A DNA stretch of 39,424 nt. It comes from a virus. The stretch covers positions 1 through 39,424 of the IMG/VR virus record IMGVR_UViG_3300003323_000468, one strand, 5' to 3'. A model generated the notes under the pieces. That model was not told the DNA's origin and did no database searches. It saw nothing but the letters and a program-made list of their open reading frames with translations. Made by a program: the position numbers and the translations under genes. Positions 16,573-24,225 of the stretch are shown here, piece after piece (position 1 is the stretch's first letter; the number at the start of each line of letters is the position of its first letter).

Positions 16573-16614
16573 GGTCTGACGCCCCGAAGAGTTAAATTAA
16601 GAGTCGAAAAAAGG

Positions 16615-16773
16615 TCACTCGCGACGAGACCACGGCGCGGTGATCGGCAACCCCCACCCGAACGCGAAGTGCAACGCGAGAAACGCCAGGCCGAACAGCA
16701 GCATGTTCAGCGAGCCAAGCCCCACCCCGAACGCAGCGAGAAACCAGATGATGGCGGCGATGAGAGCGAACAT
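16615..16773 (-). CDS. 52-residue membrane protein
   Basis: ATG 16773 has a GAGGG site and lies 18 nt below the upstream stop. Two hydrophobic helices (about 2-19 and 22-38) end in a short PWSRRE tail. It is followed by a small hairpin (CTCGTCGCGAG) and six Ts on the minus strand. The function is unknown. Confidence 0.5.
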   Translation of the reverse strand: MFALIAAIIWFLAAFGVGLGSLNMLLFGLAFLALHFAFGWGLPITAPWSRRE

Positions 16774-16791
16774 GCCGCCCTCATACCCAGT

Positions 16792-17079
16792 TCACCAGGC
16801 CGTGACGCGCGCGTTCCCCGTCGGCGAGCCGGCCCAGATACCGGAGATGACACCGCCGTAGCCGCTCGACGGGTCGAGGGCCCACGACGCGCCGGCCGCG
16901 ATCTGGACGGTGTAGGCGCTCGTCGAGGCGGTGCCGGCGAACGCGACGTAGAGGATCGTCGAGCCGTCGTTGTAGATGATCACGCCACGGCGGGAGTTGG
17001 TGGCAGTCAGCAGCACGGCGCTCGAGGCGCTGGCAGCCGGCGAGGTGAGAGTGGCGGTCTGCGCCTGAGAGGTGGCCAT
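16792..17079 (-). CDS. Small beta-rich protein, possibly a capsid or tail accessory
   Basis: A 95-residue protein. I chose ATG 17079 because the upstream extension is structured leader rather than coding-like, and because a TATGCT -10 box lies exactly 6 nt before it. The product is Ala/Ser/Thr-rich and beta-like: RRGVIIYNDGSTILYVAF, then a Gly-rich end. Small beta-sandwich proteins of this style occur near phage head genes. The role is unknown. Confidence 0.6.
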   Translation of the reverse strand: MATSQAQTATLTSPAASASSAVLLTATNSRRGVIIYNDGSTILYVAFAGTASTSAYTVQIAAGASWALDPSSGYGGVISGIWAGSPTGNARVTAW

Positions 17080-17085
17080 GCGGCC

Positions 17086-17091
17086 AGCATA
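17086..17091 (-). promoter_or_regulatory. -10 box TATGCT for the gene at 17079
   Basis: TATGCT with 6 nt to ATG 17079. No operator palindrome and only a weak -35 are seen. Confidence 0.45.
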
Positions 17092-17094
17092 AAC

Positions 17095-17179
17095 GAGACG
17101 AGGGCCCGTACACACCCGAAGCGCGTGCGGGCCCCGCCTACGAAGATCTTGCGATCCCTCGTCTCCGTCCGCCAGCATA
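17095..17179 (-). ncRNA. Structured leader below a half-operator promoter
   Basis: A second TATGCT (17179-17174) with half site CCTGCTA starts a possible ~90-nt leader. Its very 5' end GAGACGAGGG (17165-17156 as read) pairs perfectly with CCCTCGTCTC near 17104-17095. Nested inside, GGGCCCG/CGGGCCC (17102-17108, 17127-17133) also pair. It may be an RNA regulator or attenuator. Confidence 0.4.
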
Positions 17180-17315
17180 GCAGGTATCATCGAGAGGCTG
17201 ATGCTCGGGCCACAGGGTGGTCCTCCGTCGCAGGGCGGCAGCCTCCCGCCGCGCACGGGAGCCGATTCACCGAGTGTGAGCTCGGTTTAGCGGGACAAGG
17301 GCGTAAGCCGGGCAG

Positions 17316-18671
17316 CTATCCCACGAAGCGCACGCGCGCTTTCGGCTGCAGATCGATGAACGCGCCGGCGTAGCGCGCCGTGTCGCACCCGTCGTCGAGG
17401 TCCTTGTGCGGCTGATCTTTCACCTTGCCTGAGATCACCTGCTGCTCCCAGACGTAGCCGGGAATCTCCTCGACCACGCTCGTCGGCTGTTTGCGCGTGA
17501 CGAGCTCAGGATCAGGCTGCCACAGCGGTGGCGCATCAGGGCGGTCGGGCGTGGTCATGCCGTGCACGATGCCGTCGCGCATGAACGTGATGCGTGGCCG
17601 GCCGTTCGCGCCGATGCGGAAGCGAGCGGCGAGCGCCTGCAATCCCTCGCTGACGTTCTTGTTCGCCGGCCGCGTCACCTTACCGAGGTGCCGTTCGAAG
17701 GTGGCACGGTCCTCCGCGTCGTGATCGCACAGGATGACGTACGGCGGCCGCTCGCCGCGGGTCAGCTGCTTGATGTCGCGAGCATGGTCCTCGACGAGTC
17801 GCTGTGTGCGGTGGATCTGACGCACGAGCACCATCTCGCCGTCCGGCTTTACCGCCCAGTCCTGCCAGACGAACGGATGCACGTAACCGAAGTCGACCGC
17901 CCAGATGCGCCGCCAGTCGGCCGGCACCTCGTATCGATCGACGACATGCACAGCGGGATCGAAGTGCTCGAAGATCACGCCCTCGGCCGCAGCCCAGATG
18001 CCCTTGCGCAGCCGCAGGTGACGCACGCCAGTCAGCGAGTCGAGAATGCCCATGTACTCCACGCCGGCCGCGGTCATGGTGCCGTCGCGGTTAAAGAAGC
18101 GCGGGTTATCCTCGTGCCGCGAGTGCAGCATGACCATGCGGCCCTGATCGCATTCGATCTTGATCGGGTGCGTGGGCTGCTGCGGGTTGCAGTCGAGAAA
18201 CAATTGATGGAACGAAAGACGACCATTTCGCAATCGAGAAGTAAGTTTATCGACCGCTTCCAGCGAAACTTCATTTGCCTCGATTATATAAATCCAGTCG
18301 TATTCAGTCGACATCACCTTATCCGGCTTGTCCATCCCGCCGAGCGCGATCGACGACCCGTTGCTGTACAGGAACGCCGGCGGCTTGCTGATCGAGCCGC
18401 CGAAAAACTTGACCGTACCGTCCTGCAGCGCCTCGGCCGCCACGTCATTCTGATAGGTCTGCACACCGGACGCCGTAAGGCTGACCAGGGTCTGGCGAAC
18501 AACCAAACACTTGACACCCGGCGTACGCAGGCACAGCTGATGAGCCTTCTCGAGCAGCACGCGCGTCTTACCGGTGCCAGCCGGGCCCGCGAGAACTACC
18601 TTCAAAGCCTTGGTCTTCAGCGCTTCGAGGTTTGCGCCACGCGCCTCGAACGTATGAACCAGTTCAGGCAT
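17316..18671 (-). CDS. terL: Terminase large subunit
   Basis: A 451-residue packaging motor. Walker A is GPAGTGKT (29-36). Walker B and the catalytic carboxylate are in WIYIIE (126-131), followed by LFLDCNP as coupling motif. The nuclease domain begins with WAVDFGYVHPF, whose Asp binds metal, and has LCDHDAED and DDGCDTARYAG as further acidic motifs. The start (ATG 18671) overlaps the upstream endonuclease stop by 8 bp. A 120-bp stretch (18191-18310, residues 121-161) spanning Walker B is only about 42% GC by hand count, far below the surroundings. Confidence 0.92.
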   Translation of the reverse strand: MPELVHTFEARGANLEALKTKALKVVLAGPAGTGKTRVLLEKAHQLCLRTPGVKCLVVRQTLVSLTASGVQTYQNDVAAEALQDGTVKFFGGSISKPPAFLYSNGSSIALGGMDKPDKVMSTEYDWIYIIEANEVSLEAVDKLTSRLRNGRLSFHQLFLDCNPQQPTHPIKIECDQGRMVMLHSRHEDNPRFFNRDGTMTAAGVEYMGILDSLTGVRHLRLRKGIWAAAEGVIFEHFDPAVHVVDRYEVPADWRRIWAVDFGYVHPFVWQDWAVKPDGEMVLVRQIHRTQRLVEDHARDIKQLTRGERPPYVILCDHDAEDRATFERHLGKVTRPANKNVSEGLQALAARFRIGANGRPRITFMRDGIVHGMTTPDRPDAPPLWQPDPELVTRKQPTSVVEEIPGYVWEQQVISGKVKDQPHKDLDDGCDTARYAGAFIDLQPKARVRFVG

Positions 18672-19200
18672 GCTTCACCAGATAATCAGCAGCGATCAGA
18701 AGAAGACGAGGGGAATCCCTGAATGCGCCCAAGGCGTTATTGCAGGAAGCACAAAGCAGCCCCCGCACACATTTACCACAAGTCCGGTCCGAGGGCGGAA
18801 CAGCACAGCAACCATGATCATGATCAACGGCTAGCTGACGTCCCGTGGCACACTGCTCACCGCAGATCGCGCAACCGCCGCCTTGGCTCGCAAGGATTTC
18901 GTCATACCGCTCTAGCGTGAGCCCGTACCGACGCAAGCGGTGCTGATCCGAGGCGCACTGAAGACACCGGTAACTGAGCCCGTCAGAACTACGCGCATAC
19001 GGTCCGAAGTTGCTAACCGGAAGCCAGTGCTTGCCCTTCCGGCAGTACTTGCGACCCTGATCATCACGATCGGTCTGCTTCATGTAGATCTTGACGGGCC
19101 GCAGCTCCTGCCCGCGATCCCGCTGCTCGCCGTGTGGCTCACATAAGCCTCGAGAGTGGACGGGACGATCACACGGCGGGAAGGCGCATACAGATCGCAT
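18664..19200 (-). CDS. Endonuclease VII-like HNH nuclease
   Basis: A 178-residue protein. I chose ATG 19200, which lies 6 nt below a TATGAT -10 box. It has an N-terminal zinc knuckle (CAFPPC...CEPH), a second CxxC pair (YRCLQC) and a C-terminal core CAICGE...AVDHDHGCC...CVRGLLCASCNNALG, matching the recombination endonuclease VII family. It may resolve branched DNA before packaging or act as a homing nuclease. It sits directly before terL, overlaps it, and is less GC-rich than nearby genes. Confidence 0.85.
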   Translation of the reverse strand: MRSVCAFPPCDRPVHSRGLCEPHGEQRDRGQELRPVKIYMKQTDRDDQGRKYCRKGKHWLPVSNFGPYARSSDGLSYRCLQCASDQHRLRRYGLTLERYDEILASQGGGCAICGEQCATGRQLAVDHDHGCCAVPPSDRTCGKCVRGLLCASCNNALGAFRDSPRLLLIAADYLVKHA

Positions 19201-19206
19201 CAACAA

Positions 19207-19212
19207 ATCATA
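19207..19212 (-). promoter_or_regulatory. Extended -10 (TGC-TATGAT) of leaderless terL operon promoter
   Basis: The minus strand reads TGC-TATGAT, then 6 nt, then ATG 19200. There is no clear -35; the extended -10 may compensate. It includes half of the operator (TGCTA). Confidence 0.55.
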
Positions 19213-19240
19213 GCATGAAAATGATGCGATCCCCAGTTCG

Positions 19241-19426
19241 TCAGCCGTACGCCTCGATCGCGCCGACGATGAACACGACCACGCCGAACAGGAACGCGAG
19301 CACGATCGGGGCGGCGGCGAGCGCGAGCAGCCACAAGATGATCTTCGCCAGCACGTTGCCGGCGCTGCGCGCTCGAGGCGCGGGCACGTAGTACACGACC
19401 GGCGCGCGACCGCGGTCAGGAGTCAT
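19241..19426 (-). CDS. Small membrane protein
   Basis: A 61-residue protein from ATG 19426, which overlaps the upstream stop by ATGA. A basic, Pro-rich N-terminus is followed by a ~35-residue hydrophobic region that could form two short helices. The function is unknown. Confidence 0.55.
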   Translation of the reverse strand: MTPDRGRAPVVYYVPAPRARSAGNVLAKIILWLLALAAAPIVLAFLFGVVVFIVGAIEAYG

Positions 19427-19611
19427 CGCTGCATGTCCTCACGGATGGCCTGACCGGCTTGATCACCCTGGGCACGATGCATGTCGACGCGCGGACATTC
19501 CGTCCACCCGTAGAACGTCTCGCCGCACCAAAGCGCATGGTCAAAAATGGCGGCGTGCTCCTGAAAGAAGCCGACGCGCACGAACGCTTCAAGCGGATCA
19601 GGTGAGGTCAT
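19423..19611 (-). CDS. Small hypothetical protein after terS
   Basis: A 62-residue protein from ATG 19611, overlapping terS by 14 bp. It has aromatic and His/Cys residues (FFQEHAAIFDHALWCGETFYGW). It is co-transcribed with terS. I recognise no family. Confidence 0.55.
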   Translation of the reverse strand: MTSPDPLEAFVRVGFFQEHAAIFDHALWCGETFYGWTECPRVDMHRAQGDQAGQAIREDMQR

Positions 19612-20077
19612 CGTCGGTCACATTCACGATGCGATAGGTGGTCGTCGTGTCCATCGTGCCGGTGAGCTGCACGCGCGTGGGGAGCTGGCCGAGCTCTTCG
19701 GCCGCCTGCTTGAGCGCCTGCATCTGCGCGCGCACGTCGATCTCAGTGATCATGTTGCCCTCGTCATCGTACGCCACACGACCGGCGTTGGTCACCTTCG
19801 GTGCAGGTACACCCGCCTTCTCGACGATCTCCTGAAGCAATGCCAGGCGATGCGCCTTGTCGGCGATCAGCAAGCCGGCGAACTGATCGTCCGCATCCTT
19901 GGCGACAGCCGCGATCTCGTCGGCGTGCTTCTTCGCGAACTGCGAGATAGCAGCCTGCGTCACGTTGTAACGCTTCGCGATCTCCGTGTACGTCACGTCG
20001 GGCATCTTGAGTGCCAGCTCGCGGATGAGCTTCCGGCGAACGAGTCCGCCCAGCTTGCCGCTGTCGGGGCGTGGCAT
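19598..20077 (-). CDS. terS: Terminase small subunit (candidate)
   Basis: A 159-residue protein from ATG 20077 with a GGAGAGGAG ribosome site. Residues ~15-50 form a helix-turn-helix (TYTEIAKRYNVTQAAISQFAKKHADEIAA). A helical middle and a short C-terminal strand region (TTYRIVNVTDDD) follow, the expected design for a DNA-recognition small terminase whose C-terminus meets the large subunit. It lies close upstream of terL, though separated by three small genes. It could instead be another HTH protein. Confidence 0.7.
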   Translation of the reverse strand: MPRPDSGKLGGLVRRKLIRELALKMPDVTYTEIAKRYNVTQAAISQFAKKHADEIAAVAKDADDQFAGLLIADKAHRLALLQEIVEKAGVPAPKVTNAGRVAYDDEGNMITEIDVRAQMQALKQAAEELGQLPTRVQLTGTMDTTTTYRIVNVTDDDLT

Positions 20078-20109
20078 AACCGGACTCCTCTCCGCATAAC
20101 AAGGCTCAA

Positions 20110-20131
20110 AACCTAGCAGTTACCTAGCATA
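20110..20131 (-). promoter_or_regulatory. terS promoter region with repeated operator half-sites
   Basis: On the minus strand TATGCTAGGTAACTGCTAGGTT carries two direct GCTAGG half-sites. The likely -10 is TAGGTT (20115-20110). Unlike most sites it is followed by a ~32-nt leader with a strong ribosome site. Confidence 0.55.
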
Positions 20132-20143
20132 CACAGCGTACGC

Positions 20144-20180
20144 AAAAGCGCCACAGCCCACGGGGGGAGGCTGCGGCGCT
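20144..20180 (-). terminator. Rho-independent terminator
   Basis: A 12-bp stem (AGCGCCACAGCC at 20147-20158 with GGCTGCGGCGCT at 20169-20180, one wobble), followed on the minus strand by TTTTGCG. It ends the operon whose last gene is at 20197. Confidence 0.8.
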
Positions 20181-20196
20181 TCGCTATCGAAGGGGG

Positions 20197-20583
20197 TCAG
20201 TTTCGCAGCGTAGCGAACGTGTACGTCTCGTCAAGCCCCACCGGCACCGGGCACACGGCCCGACCCGTACGCGTGTGCACAAGCTCGCCGATACCGTCCG
20301 GCCCTGCCGAACCCCACTTCACGGCATACCCGCACCGCGCACAGTCCCCGACCGCCTCGGTAGCGTCGCCCGGGCGCCCATCGGGCACCGTCATAACGAC
20401 CGTCTCGGCCGGCGACTGCTTCTCTGCCGCCCGCGGCCAAACCGCCTCATGCGCGAGGCGCTGGTAGTGCTCGGTACGCAGCTCGCGCGCGAAGTCCAGC
20501 CAGAACCGGGCAGCCTCAAAATCGGGAGCCTCGCCCGTGGCGTACGCCTCGGCATATTCCATCGCCCGGTGTGCGGTGATCAC
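20197..20583 (-). CDS. Hypothetical protein with a CxxC pair
   Basis: 128 residues. I chose GTG 20583 because its GTGA overlaps the upstream lipoprotein stop. A longer reading from GTG 20610 is possible. The N-terminal half is helical (EAYATGEAPDFEAARFWLDF). The C-terminal half has CARCGY and one more Cys, a possible half zinc ribbon. Last gene before the terminator. The function is unknown. Confidence 0.5.
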   Translation of the reverse strand: MITAHRAMEYAEAYATGEAPDFEAARFWLDFARELRTEHYQRLAHEAVWPRAAEKQSPAETVVMTVPDGRPGDATEAVGDCARCGYAVKWGSAGPDGIGELVHTRTGRAVCPVPVGLDETYTFATLRN

Positions 20584-20759
20584 TGCCAGCCACCCTTCGG
20601 TGCCAGGCACTGCCCCGAGTGCGGGCCGGTCTTCTGATAAACGCCGTGCCGTTTGTCGCAGTCGTGCTTCGCCTTCTGTGTCGCGCTGTTATCGCAGCCA
20701 CCCGCGGTCAACGCGAACAGCGCGACGGCAGCGGCGATGATCCCCACGATCTTCTTCAC
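20580..20759 (-). CDS. Small secreted or lipoprotein-like protein
   Basis: A 59-residue product from GTG 20759 with a perfect GGAGG 8 nt upstream. It begins KKIVGIIAAAVALFALTAGGC, a basic start plus hydrophobic signal and a Cys at position 22 in a loose lipobox (the -3 residue is Ala). Two more Cys (34, 51) could form a disulfide. Surface lipoproteins in phages can block superinfection, but nothing here shows that. Confidence 0.55.
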   Translation of the reverse strand: MKKIVGIIAAAVALFALTAGGCDNSATQKAKHDCDKRHGVYQKTGPHSGQCLAPKGGWQ

Positions 20760-20762
20760 GCC

Positions 20763-21287
20763 TTACCTCCGGATCAGTTCTTCGAGATTGGTCAAGCTGA
20801 TCTTGACCGGTCCCCGCGACCGGTCGGACGGATTCCAGACATACGCAATGTCCACGCCCCAGCTCCTACCGGGTGGCCGCTCCCACGTCGCGACGAACGC
20901 AATCGTGGGCCGGTAACCCTTGACGGCGCAACCCTCGACGCCGGCGCCGGACTTCCAGTAATACGGCTGCACGTCCATGCCGCAGCGTACGGCGAGCCTG
21001 CCAAGTCCGACCGCCTGTCTGCCCTGGTAACCGGCAAACTCGTGCGCCCCCCGCGGCGGGCGGGCGCACACGACCGGCGGTTCGACGATCACCGGAACGT
21101 ACGGCCGGCGCGCTTCCTCGATCGCACGCATCCGGGCGGCCACGTCCCGCGCGAGGATCTCCGGCCACAGCGCACCGTCGATCGGGTCACGGTCGACCCA
21201 CTTTCCGGTCTTCAGTCCCGGGCAGCGCCGCGCCACGTCGTGATACTCGAGCAGGTACCCGCACCGCGCGCAGTGATCCTCACGCAT
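20763..21287 (-). CDS. Hypothetical protein with N-terminal zinc finger
   Basis: A 174-residue protein from ATG 21287, overlapping the gene before it by 8 bp. CARCGYLLEYHDVARRCPG near the N-terminus could bind zinc (C2HC-like). The middle is helical and the C-terminal ~60 residues are beta-rich. No family recognised. Confidence 0.55.
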   Translation of the reverse strand: MREDHCARCGYLLEYHDVARRCPGLKTGKWVDRDPIDGALWPEILARDVAARMRAIEEARRPYVPVIVEPPVVCARPPRGAHEFAGYQGRQAVGLGRLAVRCGMDVQPYYWKSGAGVEGCAVKGYRPTIAFVATWERPPGRSWGVDIAYVWNPSDRSRGPVKISLTNLEELIRR

Positions 21288-21444
21288 GGCGGCCACGCAT
21301 CACGATCTCACGGGTGGACGTGAACGCCCACCACCACCGACCGGCATCGCGATAGGCGTACACACGCTGGCGCCGACCAGAACGACCAGCCTCATGAACC
21401 GCCTCGTCCAGCACATACCGCCAGTACTGTTCCGCCTCGGTCAT
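21280..21444 (-). CDS. Small Trp-rich protein
   Basis: A 54-residue product from ATG 21444 with a central VYAYRDAGRWWWAFTSTRE segment. A 7-codon frame (GTG 21467 to TGA 21444) links it to the preceding gene through GTGA and TGATG overlaps. The function is unknown. Confidence 0.45.
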   Translation of the reverse strand: MTEAEQYWRYVLDEAVHEAGRSGRRQRVYAYRDAGRWWWAFTSTREIVMRGRHA

Positions 21445-21463
21445 CAGAAACGCACCTTCATGA

Positions 21464-21670
21464 TCACTCCTCCGGAGTGCGGAAGTCGACGGGTGAGCGG
21501 CGCACGCTGTGGTCGACGATCAGACCGGCCCACGGGTCGATCTCGATGTCAACGCGCGCGCTGTTGTGCGCTCCCGAAGTGGGGCCGCTTGCAGTGACAC
21601 CGCCCGACTCGTCGACATCGATAAGGGCGGCCACCTTGCATCCGTTCCAGATTCGGATCGTCTTAATCAT
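21464..21670 (-). CDS. Small beta-rich protein, leaderless first gene
   Basis: A 68-residue protein from ATG 21670, 6 nt below a TAGGAT -10 box. Its strands include MIKTIRIWNG, VAALIDV and ARVDIEIDPWAG. It is the first gene of the unit running to the terminator at 20144. I recognise no family. Confidence 0.55.
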   Translation of the reverse strand: MIKTIRIWNGCKVAALIDVDESGGVTASGPTSGAHNSARVDIEIDPWAGLIVDHSVRRSPVDFRTPEE

Positions 21671-21676
21671 GCCCTA

Positions 21677-21705
21677 ATCCTAGCAGGTTCCTGCTAGGAA
21701 TCCAA
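21677..21705 (-). promoter_or_regulatory. Promoter TTGGAT-17-TAGGAT containing a 20-bp perfect palindrome
   Basis: CCTAGCAGGTTCCTGCTAGG (21679-21698) is a perfect palindrome of 9-bp arms around TT. On the minus strand the -35 is TTGGAT (21705-21700), the spacer 17 bp and the -10 TAGGAT (21682-21677), 6 nt from ATG 21670. It overlaps the stop codon of the helicase gene. This is the best operator copy in the genome. Confidence 0.8.
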
Positions 21706-23304
21706 CAGTCGGACAGCACGCTGCATGGCCTTCTCGTCGGCGATCTCGCCCTTGGTCTTGCTCGACCCCCACGCCCGCATCGACCGCCAGGCGGCATTGC
21801 GGTCGGCCTGCCACATCGGGCGTTCGGCGATGTACGCCTCGCCGGCCCGCATCGCCTCATCGATGCGCAGGTGCTCACTGATCAGCCCCTCGCCGTGCAC
21901 CTCGGACGCCCAGCGCAGCTGCCAGATGTCACGCACATCGACGGCCGGCATGAGGTAGACCACGCCGTCGGGCACAGGCACGAACCACGCGCCCTCAGGT
22001 GTGCGCATCCAGCTCGTCGAGCTCTCGCCGAACAGATCGAACAGCTCATGGTCGAGCCCGTCGCCGTCCTCGTACTCCACGGGCAGCGGCTCGGCCGCCT
22101 CATCCTCGTCGCGCTCGGCGAGCTCGTCTTCCTCGTACTCGAGCAGGTCTTCATCGACGCCCTCATCGAGCGGTGCGCCGGCGAGGCTGACCAGGGTGGC
22201 CAGGGTGTGGCGCTTCGCGACGCCGGACGGGTCGAGGATGATGCAGTCGCGCTTGAGCGGAAAAGCGCAGGGCTGCACGGGGCACTCGCAGTCCGCGGGA
22301 TCGTGCAGCCGCAACCCGCGACCGACCATCTGCTGATACAGGGTGCCGCTCGAGGTCATCTTGAGGATTACGCATTCGGTCGCCGGCAGATCGGTGCCCT
22401 CGGTGAACAGACCGACGTTGCACAGCCCCGTGACCTCGCCGCGGCGGTAGGCGGCGATCAGCTCGGCGCGCTGCTTCTTCGGAGTCTTGTCACTGAGGTG
22501 CTCGAAGCGGAAGCCGGCGTCACGGAACGCACCCGCCACCTCGTGCGAGATGGCGACGGTGGGCATGAACGCGATCGTCTGCCGGCCCTTGGCATGCTCC
22601 ATCCACGCCTCGACAAGCTTCGCCGGCGCCATGGCCGCGTGCATCGCCGCGCCGAGCTGGCCCTGATTGAGCTCGCCGGCGACCTTCTTCACGCCGTCGA
22701 GGTCGAGATCGCGGATACGCACCCGGATGCCGCGGGGGCGTACAAGCCACCCGCGCTTGATCAGGTCGATCAGGCCGATGCGCGGCTCGGCGACCGCCTC
22801 GATGGTGTCGCCGAGCGAAAGTCCGTCGGAGCGGTCGAGAGTCGCGGTCACGCCGAGCAGCTTCGGCCCGCCCGGGCGGAAGCAGCCGGCCGCGCGCAGC
22901 ACGGTCTGATAGGACGCGGCGGCGACGTGGTGTGTCTCGTCGACCACGACGAGTCCCCATCGCCGCGCCTCGATCAGCTTCAGTGCTCCCGGACGGGAGC
23001 AGGTCTGCACGCTGCCGACAACGATGTCAGACCGCCACTGCTTGAGCGGGCCCTGCATACGGCCGATCTGCGCGCCGGGGTTGGCGCGCTGCAGCTTCTC
23101 GATCGCCTGGTCGATCAGCTCGGTGCGATGAGCGATGACGAGCGTCGGCTTACCCTCGGCGTGCGCCTGACCGGCCAGCACGCTGAACAGCCACGTCTTG
23201 CCGCCCCCCGTCGCCATGACTGCGGCGGCACGCTGATGACCGGCGCGCCACACATCGTGAACGCCGGCCAAAAGCTCCTGTTGGTAGTCGCGAAGCACCG
23301 TCAC
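21694..23304 (-). CDS. DEAD/DEAH-type SF2 helicase
   Basis: A 536-residue helicase from GTG 23304 (GTGA with the upstream stop). Walker A is ATGGGKT (31-37), motif II is DETH (122-125), motif III TAT (153-155) and motif VI QMVGRGLR (325-332). The order and spacing are those of type III restriction/UvrB-like phage helicases. A Cys cluster (339, 341, 346, 354) after motif VI may bind metal. The C-terminal 150 residues begin with a very acidic stretch and are otherwise unassigned. It probably unwinds DNA or RNA during replication or recombination. Confidence 0.88.
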   Translation of the reverse strand: MTVLRDYQQELLAGVHDVWRAGHQRAAAVMATGGGKTWLFSVLAGQAHAEGKPTLVIAHRTELIDQAIEKLQRANPGAQIGRMQGPLKQWRSDIVVGSVQTCSRPGALKLIEARRWGLVVVDETHHVAAASYQTVLRAAGCFRPGGPKLLGVTATLDRSDGLSLGDTIEAVAEPRIGLIDLIKRGWLVRPRGIRVRIRDLDLDGVKKVAGELNQGQLGAAMHAAMAPAKLVEAWMEHAKGRQTIAFMPTVAISHEVAGAFRDAGFRFEHLSDKTPKKQRAELIAAYRRGEVTGLCNVGLFTEGTDLPATECVILKMTSSGTLYQQMVGRGLRLHDPADCECPVQPCAFPLKRDCIILDPSGVAKRHTLATLVSLAGAPLDEGVDEDLLEYEEDELAERDEDEAAEPLPVEYEDGDGLDHELFDLFGESSTSWMRTPEGAWFVPVPDGVVYLMPAVDVRDIWQLRWASEVHGEGLISEHLRIDEAMRAGEAYIAERPMWQADRNAAWRSMRAWGSSKTKGEIADEKAMQRAVRLLDS

Positions 23305-23534
23305 TGCTTCCGGTCAATGATCGGGAACATGTTCTCATCGATATGTGGACACGGCGTGCGCGTCAGGACAAGCATCAGTTCCCACGACGGTGAATAGATG
23401 ATCTTGTCAACACCTCGGACAGGGCAATACCCAACCCAGACATTTTGGTTGACGATCTTCAAGATGCGGTGCCTGTGCCGATCGACAAGAAATGAGATCC
23501 CCCGGCCAGGCTGCCATACCTCCGCGATCGCCAC
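23301..23534 (-). CDS. Hypothetical protein upstream of helicase
   Basis: A 77-residue protein from GTG 23534, directly after the previous stop. It is mixed alpha/beta with many aromatics and hydrophobics (RILKIVNQNVWVGYCPV, SWELMLVL). It is coupled to the helicase by GTGA. The function is unknown. Confidence 0.5.
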   Translation of the reverse strand: MAIAEVWQPGRGISFLVDRHRHRILKIVNQNVWVGYCPVRGVDKIIYSPSWELMLVLTRTPCPHIDENMFPIIDRKQ

Positions 23535-23888
23535 TCAGATCACATCGCCCGAGTAGTCGCGGTGCGGACCCCCGTGGCCGGCCGCCATCATGCATTCGGT
23601 ATCGGCGGCGTACGGGCACAGGTGCGTCATGGTGCGGCTGTGCGACTCCCTCGGGACGATCGCCAGGCTGACGCCATGCGCCCGCAGATAGGTGTCCATG
23701 GTGGGGGCAAGGGTCGGAGTCTTGACTCCCGCCTCCCACGCGTACCACTGATTGTTGATCGCGTGCTGACCCCGGAACGGGTCGATCTGCTGCGCGATGT
23801 GCACCACGCCGCGCCGCGTCCTGCCCTCGCTCTCACGCAGAGCACGAACAACGAGCGGCAGCGCACCCGCCTTCTCGACCGGGATCAC
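23535..23888 (-). CDS. Small XRE-like helix-turn-helix protein
   Basis: A 117-residue protein from GTG 23888 (GTGA). Residues ~8-80 resemble an XRE domain: VVRALRESEGRTRRGVVHIA, a WYAWEAGVKTPTL recognition region, then a TYLRAHGVSLAIV helix. A His/Cys-rich tail follows. It is one candidate for the protein that binds the repeated palindrome, but the match to XRE is modest. Confidence 0.5.
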   Translation of the reverse strand: MIPVEKAGALPLVVRALRESEGRTRRGVVHIAQQIDPFRGQHAINNQWYAWEAGVKTPTLAPTMDTYLRAHGVSLAIVPRESHSRTMTHLCPYAADTECMMAAGHGGPHRDYSGDVI

Positions 23889-24112
23889 GGCTTGACCTCG
23901 CAGACGTGCAGTTCGCCGACCGCCGTGCCCGCACCGCAGTCCGGGCAGGCGTACGTCTCGGCACCGGCCACATAATCGGCACTATGATGCACTTCCTCCG
24001 GAGGCGTGACCTTCCAGCCGGCCGCCCGCAGCTTGGCCGCCATCGTCTCTTGCCCCCGACGGCGCACGACCGCCGTAGCGGCGGCCGTGTTGGGGTTCTT
24101 CGGAGCGGGCAT
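23885..24112 (-). CDS. Small basic protein with zinc-ribbon end
   Basis: 75 residues from ATG 24112 (TGATG with the small gene before it). The N-terminal half is basic and Ala-rich; the C-terminal part has CPDCGAG and one more Cys (HVCEV). Co-transcribed with the XRE-like protein and helicase. The function is unknown. Confidence 0.55.
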   Translation of the reverse strand: MPAPKNPNTAAATAVVRRRGQETMAAKLRAAGWKVTPPEEVHHSADYVAGAETYACPDCGAGTAVGELHVCEVKP

Positions 24113-24225
24113 CAGGACCACCCGCAAATCGAGCTGCGGTTAGGCCCGTGCGGCCCATTGCAAACACCGAGGAATCGGTGCGGCTGAATGTCAATGATCA
24201 GGTTGAGGTGTCGTGCGTCGATCAT
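24112..24225 (-). CDS. 37-residue leader-proximal peptide
   Basis: ATG 24225 has a GGGGAG site 6 nt upstream, and the TGA overlaps the next start as TGATG. The peptide starts MIDARHLNLIIDIQPHRFLG. Ribosome site and coupling support it, but its composition is weak evidence and it may only be a translational leader. Confidence 0.4.
   Translation of the reverse strand: MIDARHLNLIIDIQPHRFLGVCNGPHGPNRSSICGWS

Noticed and set aside
21871-23397. 508-codon plus-strand frame opposite the helicase
   Set aside because: Shadow of the helicase gene, which has all SF2 motifs on the minus strand.
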